From Fervidobacterium sp. (GTDB lineage Bacteria; Thermotogota; Thermotogae; Thermotogales; Fervidobacteriaceae), in NCBI GenBank assembly GCA_003526765.1, contig DPXZ01000104.1, positions 1 to 6,709 of the forward strand: a DNA stretch of 6,709 nt, written 5' to 3'. A program made the translations under genes and the position numbers. The notes under the pieces were generated by a model. It made no database searches and was not told the origin of the DNA. It saw only the letters and a program-made list of their open reading frames with translations. Position 1 is the first letter of the stretch. Every line of letters starts with the position of its first letter. Of the stretch, positions 1 through 4,922 are shown piece after piece.

Positions 1-2
1 TT

Positions 3-146
3 ACAGGTACCACTGTTGTCTATGGTAGAGGGAAAATGGTAGTTGTAAATACCGGCATGAATACAGAGATGGGTAACATAGCTTCAATGATGGAGGAAGA
101 AAAAGGCAATAACTCCGTTGCAGGAAAGACTTGCAGAACTTGGTAA
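3..146 (+). pseudogene. Actuator-domain end of a Ca2+-type P-type ATPase, out of frame with its body
   Basis: This reading frame is open from the left edge to a TAA at 144-146. It encodes TVVYGRGKMVVVNTGMNTEM followed by GNIASMMEEEK. That is the typical end of the actuator domain of P2 ATPases (TGMNTEMGKIA-type), which normally leads into a TPLQ.RL..LGK linker and the third membrane helix. Here the linker and everything after it are in the next frame (118-2019), and the residues after about codon 105 in this frame (GNNSVAGKTCRTW) look like out-of-frame noise. The rest of the amino-terminal part, including the TGES loop, lies outside the window. Removing one base between about 100 and 112, for example one A of the A5 run at 100-104, would join the frames as MMEEEKAITPLQERL. 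Either the gene is a recent pseudogene or this is a sequencing or assembly error. The body shows no further decay. Confidence 0.8.
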
Positions 147-2019
147 AACACTTGCAATCATCTGTTTAGCTATATCTGCATTGATATTTTTCATCGGTTA
201 TTTGAGAGGCACTCCACTATTAGAGATGTTCATGACTGCCATAAGTCTTGCTGTAGCAGCAATCCCTGAAGGACTCCCTGCGATTGTAACGATAACCTTG
301 GCCATTGGAGTACAGCGAATGGTGAAGAGAAACGCAATTATAAGGAAGTTACCGGCAGTCGAGACACTGGGGAGTGCAAATGTCATATGTACAGATAAGA
401 CTGGAACACTTACACTGAACCAAATGACAGTGAAGAGTGTGTATGTAAATGGCCAAATTGAGAAAATTGAAGATGCAAAAGCAGATGAGTGGTCAGAGAA
501 GTTAATAAGTTATTCCGCACTCTGTAGTGATGCAAAAATTGATGAAAACGGCAATGGAATCGGTGATCCTACGGAAGTAGCTTTAGTAGCGGCACTTAGA
601 GATTACGGTAAAGAAAAGGCCGAATTAGAAGAGGCTCTCCCTAGGATTGACGAGCTTCCTTTCGATTCTGAAAGGAAACTGATGACAACTGTGCATAAGA
701 CCAACAACGGATACTTGGTCATCACAAAGGGAGCATTGGAAAGTGTCATGTCCATATGCACATCTATAGAGAAAGATGGAAAAATCAGGGCTATCGAACC
801 ACAAGATTTAGAAGATATAGAAAAAGCAAACACTGAAATGGCGCACAATGGAATGAGAGTCTTGGCATTGGCATACAAGATACTGCCAGAGAGGTACGAA
901 AAGAAAGAGTTGGAAAGTAAATTGACGTTTCTTGGACTAATTGGCATGATCGACCCACCAAGACCAGAAGTAAAAGATGCAGTAAAAGAATGTGAGCTTG
1001 CTGGTATAACGACTGTAATGATAACGGGAGACCACAAACTGACTGCTGAAGCCATTGCACGCGACATTGGTATTTTACACGAGGGAGAAGAAGTGGTTAC
1101 CGGAAGAGAACTGGAAAACATGAGCGATGAAGAACTAGCAGAAAAGGTTAAGAAAATAAGAGTGTATGCAAGAGTATCACCAGAACATAAGGTTAGAATA
1201 GTCAAGGCATGGCAAAAGAACGATGCTGTTGTGTGTATGACAGGTGATGGGGTCAACGATGCGCCTGCACTCTCTCAAGCTGATATAGGCACTGCAATGG
1301 GTATTACAGGTACCGAAGTTGCAAAAGAAGCATCTGCAATGGTTTTGACAGATGACAATTTTGCTACGATAGTTGCAGCGGTAGAAGAAGGTAGAACGAT
1401 ATATGCCAACATACGCAAGTCGATACGGTATTTACTCTCTTGCAATTTTGGAGAGATAATTACAGTGTTGTTAGCCAACATTTTTGGATTGGGGCAACCA
1501 TTACTTCCCATACATCTTTTATGGATTAACTTGGTAACTGATAGTTTGCCAGCCCTTGGCCTTGGTATGGAACCACCATCACACGATGTTATGAAGACAA
1601 AACCACGTCCAAGAAACGAAAGCATTTTTGCTGGTGGGCTTGGAATCCAAATGATAATCGAGGGAATTGCAATGGGTCTTTTAGCAATAACCGCTTTCCA
1701 TATCGGCAATGATTACAACCTTGAAACTGCTGAAACAATGACGTTTATGACGTTGGTATTTTCCCAACTTATCCATTCATTGAATTCAAGATCCACTAAG
1801 GAATCTCTTTTCAAGCTGGGTCTTGGCACAAATAAATTCCTGATAATGTCAATAGTAATAGGTTTTGGACTACAAATATTGCTCGATACTCCGTTGTTAA
1901 ACGGCATTTTCAAAATATCAACACTTAACACAGTACAATGGTTGTATGTCGTAGGTTTATCGTTGGTCATACTTTTGGTTGGCGAGGTTGAAAAGTTGAT
2001 TTCTCGCATGCGTTCTTAA
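118..2019 (+). CDS. Cation-transporting P-type ATPase, SERCA-like (P2A, Ca2+), frameshifted, 5' part missing
   Basis: Integral membrane pump that couples ATP hydrolysis to Ca2+ export, judging by close SERCA-like motifs. Counting from the TTG at 118, which is almost certainly not a true start since the frame is open from 91: the M4 motif is PEGLP at residues 50-54; the phosphorylation site is DKTGT with Asp93; the nucleotide-binding region has KGA at 204-206; DPPRP is at 279-283; TGDH at 303-306; GDGVND at 376-381. M5 carries NFGE (443-446) and M6 carries NLVTDSLPA (471-479). These correspond to SERCA ligands E309, N768, E771, N796, T799 and D800, which supports Ca2+. Four further hydrophobic helices follow to residue 622, so the carboxyl end is complete. 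The M8 position of SERCA E908 appears to be non-acidic (NSRSTKES, 556-563). Upstream coding sequence continues in another frame, so the gene is interrupted as it stands. The specificity could also be Mn2+ or a related cation. Confidence 0.93.
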   Translation: MQERLAELGKTLAIICLAISALIFFIGYLRGTPLLEMFMTAISLAVAAIPEGLPAIVTITLAIGVQRMVKRNAIIRKLPAVETLGSANVICTDKTGTLTLNQMTVKSVYVNGQIEKIEDAKADEWSEKLISYSALCSDAKIDENGNGIGDPTEVALVAALRDYGKEKAELEEALPRIDELPFDSERKLMTTVHKTNNGYLVITKGALESVMSICTSIEKDGKIRAIEPQDLEDIEKANTEMAHNGMRVLALAYKILPERYEKKELESKLTFLGLIGMIDPPRPEVKDAVKECELAGITTVMITGDHKLTAEAIARDIGILHEGEEVVTGRELENMSDEELAEKVKKIRVYARVSPEHKVRIVKAWQKNDAVVCMTGDGVNDAPALSQADIGTAMGITGTEVAKEASAMVLTDDNFATIVAAVEEGRTIYANIRKSIRYLLSCNFGEIITVLLANIFGLGQPLLPIHLLWINLVTDSLPALGLGMEPPSHDVMKTKPRPRNESIFAGGLGIQMIIEGIAMGLLAITAFHIGNDYNLETAETMTFMTLVFSQLIHSLNSRSTKESLFKLGLGTNKFLIMSIVIGFGLQILLDTPLLNGIFKISTLNTVQWLYVVGLSLVILLVGEVEKLISRMRS

Positions 2020-2068
2020 TTTTTCTTGGTTCTATTAACAGATAAAATAGGAAACAACAAGAATTCAT

Positions 2069-2103
2069 GTGGACTCGATGCTTTCTTGATCGAGTCCACT
2101 TTT
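2069..2103 (+). terminator. Rho-independent terminator after the ATPase gene
   Basis: A perfect 11-bp inverted repeat, GTGGACTCGAT (2069-2079) and ATCGAGTCCAC (2089-2099), with a 9-base loop, is followed by only four T residues (2100-2103). It lies 50 bases after the ATPase stop. The short T tract makes it weaker than the terminator at 4875-4920, but the position and perfect stem fit transcription termination between the ATPase and the Nudix gene. Confidence 0.72.
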
Positions 2104-2174
2104 GATAGAGATTGGTTTTTCTGAAATTGTTGAAATAAAGAAGACTGAGAATTGGTAGAGGAGTTGATTTTTTC

Positions 2175-2720
2175 ATGGAAAAGACGATAAGTAGTAGGGA
2201 CATATTCAAAGGGGTACTCTTACATGTACTCAGAGATGATGTAGAATTGGAAAACGGAGTAAGAAGCGTACGCGAGTTTGTACTTCATCCAGGAGCTGTA
2301 GCTGTTGTACCAGTTACTGATGATAACAAGGTGATACTCGTTGAACAGTACAGATATCCTATAAAGCAAAAACTGTTGGAGATTCCTGCTGGAAAGTTCG
2401 ATAGCCCAGAAGAAGACCCTCTGGAATGTGCTAAGAGAGAATTGAAAGAGGAGACAGGATACGAATCTGGAAAATATGTGTATCTCGGCTACATTCACAC
2501 TACTCCAGGCTTTTCGAACGAAATAATACACTTGTACCTTGCCTTAGATTTGAAACATGGTGATTCGAATCCGGACGAGGACGAAATAATACATGTTTAC
2601 GTAGAGGATTTCAACGAGGTAATGAAGAAATGTATAAATGGAGAGATCACAGATGCAAAAACTATAGCTGGTATTGTAAAGTCGTATTTCAAATTGCGTG
2701 AGTTGAGAGGTGAGAATTGA
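2175..2720 (+). CDS. Nudix hydrolase, ADP-ribose pyrophosphatase-like
   Basis: Probable cytoplasmic Mg2+-dependent hydrolase that splits ADP-ribose or a similar nucleoside diphosphate sugar into AMP and a sugar phosphate. The 181-residue length is normal for this family. The strand before the box reads VILVEQYRYPIKQKLLEIPAGK (53-74), the classic ADP-ribose pyrophosphatase lead-in. The Nudix box runs from Gly73 to Tyr96 and ends REL.EETGY, with metal-binding Glu92 and Glu93. Pro111 in TTPGFSNE sits 16 residues after the box glycine, which is the ADP-ribose subgroup mark. The late EITDAKTI (157-164) is also typical. The box has one extra residue between Gly73 and Arg88 compared with the strict G-x5-E-x7-RE spacing. 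ATG 2175 is preceded by GAGGAG at 2158-2163, 11 bases away. Its stop overlaps the next start by one base (TGATG), so the two genes are co-translated. Exact substrate is not certain. Confidence 0.9.
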   Translation: MEKTISSRDIFKGVLLHVLRDDVELENGVRSVREFVLHPGAVAVVPVTDDNKVILVEQYRYPIKQKLLEIPAGKFDSPEEDPLECAKRELKEETGYESGKYVYLGYIHTTPGFSNEIIHLYLALDLKHGDSNPDEDEIIHVYVEDFNEVMKKCINGEITDAKTIAGIVKSYFKLRELRGEN

Positions 2721-3319
2721 TGGTAAAAACAATAATCAACGGCGAGGAAAAAGATTTTGATGCGCAAGACTTTCAGACTTTCGGCGATTTCTTAAAGAAG
2801 GTGATACCCGAGGGGCAGATACTCAAATCGCTCAAGATAAATTCAAAGGATGTACCAATTGCGTTTATAGATGAGCTGAAAAGTGCAACGGTTGACGAAA
2901 ATATAACGATAGAGATGGAACTTGCGAATGCTGTACAATTTTTGAAAGAGACACTTAACGACGTGCTCGGTTACATAGAACATGTCAAGTCGTTGCTCCC
3001 TCAAGTATCGGATAACTTATTGAGCAATAACGAAGCTGGTTGGAAGGCAATAAAAGACCTATCTGAAGGAATATCCGCTATGGAGAACTTGAAGAGCTCA
3101 ACTCAGCAAATTACAAAGCTAACTGAGAAAGAACTGAAATTGGTTGCCAAACCATCTGAAGTAATGGATATCTTGAATGCACTTCTCGGTGCTTTAGACA
3201 TGCAAGACAATTTGGAAGTATCCGACATCATTAAAAACAAGGTTCCAATTGTATTGGATTATTACATAGAGTATTTCTCCAAGACACTTGAACTGATAAA
3301 GTCGTCTCAAATCAATTGA
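2720..3319 (+). CDS. Protein of unknown function between Nudix and fliS genes
   Basis: I do not recognise this 199-residue protein. ATG 2720 is preferred over the TTG at 2717, because it sits 6 bases after AGGTGA (2708-2713) and overlaps the Nudix stop in a TGATG junction. No signal peptide, membrane helix or cysteine is visible, so it should be cytoplasmic. Residues 1-68 alternate strand-like and helix-like stretches (KTIING; FGDFLKKVIPEG; ILKSLKINSKDV; ITIEMEL), which could fold as a small ubiquitin-like beta-grasp domain. Residues 69-199 look almost entirely helical and acidic, with leucine spacing suited to a helical bundle. Such a helical half next to fliS invites comparison with FliT-like flagellar chaperones or a FliS partner, but no sequence motif shows this. 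It is probably transcribed with the Nudix gene; 97 bases separate it from fliS. Confidence 0.8.
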   Translation: MVKTIINGEEKDFDAQDFQTFGDFLKKVIPEGQILKSLKINSKDVPIAFIDELKSATVDENITIEMELANAVQFLKETLNDVLGYIEHVKSLLPQVSDNLLSNNEAGWKAIKDLSEGISAMENLKSSTQQITKLTEKELKLVAKPSEVMDILNALLGALDMQDNLEVSDIIKNKVPIVLDYYIEYFSKTLELIKSSQIN

Positions 3320-3416
3320 TCACGTAATTAAAAAAGTATTCATTATCTGATATTTTAGTCGATAATCCATAAGTCATAGGCTTTGTAACAAAGATTTTTC
3401 ACGAGGAGGTAGAAAT

Positions 3417-3824
3417 ATGGATTACAGAGAACAGATGGTTATGACTGCAAGTCCTGCAAAGTTGATTGAATTGCTTTTGGATAAGGCAATAAGTGTGATA
3501 GAAGATGCCAAGGCTTTGATCGATGAGAAGAATTTCAAAGGTGCAAACGAAAAGATCATACGTGCTCAAGACATAGTAATGGAGTTAAACCTCTCACTGG
3601 ATGTTGAAGGTGGAGGAGATATTGCAAAAAACCTCCGCGCACTGTACAATTATATGTATAGAACACTTGTAGAAGCGAATATAAAGAAAGATGTAAAGAA
3701 ATTGGATGAAGTCAAAACACTACTTTCTGACTTGCTTTCAACGTGGCAGGAGGCCATGAAGAAAGCTGGTAGCACTGCAAGTCAGATAGATGTAAATAAA
3801 CCGAGGACAGACCTTACATTCTGA
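3417..3824 (+). CDS. fliS: Flagellin export chaperone FliS
   Basis: FliS is a cytoplasmic four-helix chaperone that binds the carboxyl-terminal helix of newly made flagellin, prevents early polymerisation and delivers it to the flagellar type III export gate. The 135-residue length is normal. Family features are clear: the amino-terminal YREQMVMTASPAKLIELLLD (3-22); the second helix pattern GANEKIIRAQDIVMELNLSL (42-61); the turn GGGDIAKNLRALYNYM (65-80); the third helix with LVEANIKKD (84-92); and the closing TLLSDLLSTWQEAM (101-114). The tail after 115 is short and polar. The start is firmly set by AGGAGGT at 3404-3410, 6 bases before ATG, the strongest Shine-Dalgarno site in the window. No flagellin or fliD gene is present in the window. 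A small membrane protein gene follows 36 bases later and is probably in the same transcript. Confidence 0.95.
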   Translation: MDYREQMVMTASPAKLIELLLDKAISVIEDAKALIDEKNFKGANEKIIRAQDIVMELNLSLDVEGGGDIAKNLRALYNYMYRTLVEANIKKDVKKLDEVKTLLSDLLSTWQEAMKKAGSTASQIDVNKPRTDLTF

Positions 3825-3860
3825 GGTAAAATTGGATACTGATAAATTCTGAGGTGATTT

Positions 3861-4073
3861 ATGAAGATAAGTTACGTGATCTCCAATATTTTGTTCATAG
3901 CTTTTGTAGTCGCGTTGGTGGTAGCCATAGTGTTTTTCGAAATAGGTCTAAGCTCGCTTAGGAAACAGAATGAAAGGAAGACCAAAGAGAGCAACACCTT
4001 AGGATTCAGGTGGCTCATTTATTCTGGCGTATTGTTAGCCTTGTCCATAGGAATATCTTTCCTAAATTTCTAA
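3861..4073 (+). CDS. Small two-helix membrane protein, function unknown
   Basis: A 70-residue protein with two clear hydrophobic segments, about residues 7-30 (ILFIAFVVALVVAIVFFEIG) and 51-68, joined by a strongly charged loop SSLRKQNERKTKES (31-44). The basic loop suggests a hairpin with both ends outside and the loop in the cytoplasm (positive-inside rule). ATG 3861 follows GAGGTGAT (3851-3858), a good ribosome binding site, which supports a real gene despite its size. It lies 36 bases after fliS with no terminator between, so it is likely co-transcribed. I do not recognise the family, and no residue suggests an enzyme. A role in the envelope or as a subunit of a larger membrane complex is possible but unsupported. 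Confidence 0.75.
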   Translation: MKISYVISNILFIAFVVALVVAIVFFEIGLSSLRKQNERKTKESNTLGFRWLIYSGVLLALSIGISFLNF

Positions 4074-4126
4074 CTTCAAACGCAACAAACAAAAATGCGA
4101 ATATCAAATACCTCGATTATATTATC

Positions 4127-4145
4127 CCACACTTTGTGGTAGAAT
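4127..4145 (+). promoter_or_regulatory. Extended -10 promoter of cheW with an adjoining palindrome
   Basis: TGG-TAGAAT (4137-4145) is a TGn-extended -10 box, five of six matches to TATAAT. No convincing -35 box is seen 16-18 bases upstream, which is acceptable for an extended -10 promoter. A 13-base inverted repeat CCACA-CTT-TGTGG (4127-4139) ends exactly where the -10 hexamer begins, a place where a bound repressor would block RNA polymerase. Transcription would start near 4152, giving an untranslated leader of about 40 bases before the cheW ATG. No T tract follows the repeat, so it is not a terminator. Confidence 0.6.
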
Positions 4146-4190
4146 ATACATAGCAGTGAAAAATCGTACAACCATAATGGGGGTGAACTT

Positions 4191-4643
4191 ATGGAGCTGA
4201 AATTCTTGACTTTCCATATCGGTGATGAAGTATTCGCAATAAACATATCGAAAGTAGAGAGAGTAAAGGAATACGAAAAGACAACGAAGATGCCGAATAT
4301 TGCAGATTACGTCGAAGGTATCATAAATCTTATGGGAGAGATCGTGCCCATAATAAATCTCAGAAAGAAGTTCGCATTGGAAGATTTTTCAAACAAGGAA
4401 AAGGCAAAGATAATTGTTGTGAAGCTCGAAGACAACAACAAAGTTGGATTTCTCGTAGATGATGTGAAAGAAGTGCTCACGGTAACAGAGGAATCGATAG
4501 ACGAACCGCCCGCACATATAGGTGGGATGTCCAATGCAAAGTTCATATCCGGGGTAATAAAATTGCCAAATGAGATGGTTCTGACACTTGAAGTTGATTA
4601 TCTACTCACAACGGAAGAAAAATTGGCCTTAGCAAAAATTTGA
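4191..4643 (+). CDS. cheW: Chemotaxis coupling protein CheW
   Basis: CheW is the cytoplasmic adaptor that joins the histidine kinase CheA to methyl-accepting chemoreceptors in the polar array. The 150-residue protein is a single CheW domain of normal size, with FLTFHIGDEVFAINISKVERV (5-25) as the first strands, MPNIADYVEGIINLMGEIVPIINLRKKF (34-61) as the central signature, KIIVVKLEDNNKVGFLVDDVKEVLTV (73-98) and FISGVIKLPNEMVLTLEVDYLL (118-139). There is no receiver or kinase domain, so it is not CheV or CheA. The usual NLRG of the signature reads NLMG here (Met48), replacing an arginine that takes part in receptor and kinase contacts in E. coli. ATG 4191 follows GGGGGTGA (4179-4186) by 4 bases. 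It appears to be a single-gene transcript from its own promoter. CheA and receptor genes are not in the window. Confidence 0.95.
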   Translation: MELKFLTFHIGDEVFAINISKVERVKEYEKTTKMPNIADYVEGIINLMGEIVPIINLRKKFALEDFSNKEKAKIIVVKLEDNNKVGFLVDDVKEVLTVTEESIDEPPAHIGGMSNAKFISGVIKLPNEMVLTLEVDYLLTTEEKLALAKI

Positions 4644-4657
4644 TAATATTTGATCGT

Positions 4658-4683
4658 GAGTTGAATTATTGAGTTGAATTATT
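4658..4683 (+). repeat. Two tandem copies of a 13-base unit
   Basis: GAGTTGAATTATT occurs at 4658-4670 and again, identical and without a gap, at 4671-4683. It sits between the cheW stop and the promoter of the tRNA gene. It looks like a simple local duplication. No function is evident. Confidence 0.9.
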
Positions 4684-4709
4684 GATATTATGGAATTTAT
4701 CCAAAATAC

Positions 4710-4738
4710 TTGAAAAGTACGAAAGCTCGTGTTAGAAT
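4710..4738 (+). promoter_or_regulatory. Sigma-70-type promoter of the tRNA-Val gene
   Basis: TTGAAA (4710-4715) and TAGAAT (4733-4738) are separated by the ideal 17 bases, each five of six matches to consensus, and TGT just before the -10 box adds an extended -10 element. Transcription would start near 4745, about 20 bases before the mature tRNA 5' end, as expected for a stably expressed RNA gene with a short leader removed by RNase P. Confidence 0.8.
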
Positions 4739-4766
4739 AATTGAGGCTTCGTTAAGTCGCTTTAGC

Positions 4767-4841
4767 GGGTGTGTAGCTCAGTGGAAGAGCACTTCCCTCA
4801 CGAGGAAGGGGCCGTAGGTTCAATTCCTACCACACCCACCA
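4767..4841 (+). tRNA. tRNA-Val, anticodon CAC
   Basis: A complete 75-base tRNA with encoded CCA (4839-4841). The acceptor stem is GGGTGTG (4767-4773) with CACACCC (4831-4837) and discriminator A4838. The D arm is GCTC-AGTGGAA-GAGC (4776-4790). The anticodon stem CTTCC/GGAAG encloses the loop CTCACGA (4797-4803), giving anticodon CAC at 4799-4801, which reads the valine codon GUG. The variable region is 5 bases (4809-4813), and the T arm is GTAGG-TTCAATT-CCTAC (4814-4830). All stems pair perfectly. A35 and A73 agree with valine identity. The gene stands alone between its own promoter and a terminator. Confidence 0.97.
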
Positions 4842-4874
4842 ATCGTTTATGTGTATGAAGGCATTGGAAATATA

Positions 4875-4920
4875 AAAAGATCGGGTTTCGGTATTCGCTG
4901 AAACCCGATCTTTTGTTTTA
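4875..4920. terminator. Bidirectional terminator between tRNA-Val and the minus-strand operon
   Basis: A perfect 15-bp inverted repeat: AAAAGATCGGGTTTC (4875-4889) and GAAACCCGATCTTTT (4900-4914), with a 10-base loop. On the plus strand the stem ends in TTTTGTTTTA, a good U tract for the tRNA transcript. On the minus strand the complement of the A run at 4874-4878 gives a U tract for the convergent membrane protein gene, whose stop lies only 9 bases from the stem. One hairpin therefore ends both transcripts. Confidence 0.92.
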
Positions 4921-4922
4921 TC

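Noticed and set aside
603..1256. A 217-codon minus-strand open frame inside the ATPase gene
   Set aside because: It lies wholly antisense to the catalytic P and N domains, its serine- and leucine-rich translation shows no domain, and the plus strand is certainly coding. The same applies to other antisense frames at 198-386, 791-1060, 1275-1709 and 1713-2009.
2100..2174. Possible promoter for the Nudix gene (TTGATA at 2102, TTGAAA at 2130)
   Set aside because: Neither box has a reasonable -10 hexamer at 16-18 bases. The gene must have a promoter or depend on readthrough, but I cannot place it.
2220..2531. Minus-strand open frames across the Nudix gene and its flanks (also 1967-2209 and 2544-2732)
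   Set aside because: They are antisense to confident genes, or run through the terminator, and have no recognisable domain.
3381..3400. CTTTGTAACAAAG followed by ATTTTT as a terminator before fliS
   Set aside because: The arms are separated by one base, so a hairpin could form only about 4 bp after opening the loop. That is too weak for termination.
4048..4064. Inverted repeat TAGGAA-TATCT-TTCCTA at the end of the small membrane protein gene
   Set aside because: The stem is only 6 bp and AT-rich, lies inside the coding sequence, and is not followed by a T tract, so it is not a credible terminator.
4307..4546. Minus-strand frame inside cheW
   Set aside because: It is antisense to a clear CheW domain and has a low-complexity serine-rich translation without a ribosome binding site.
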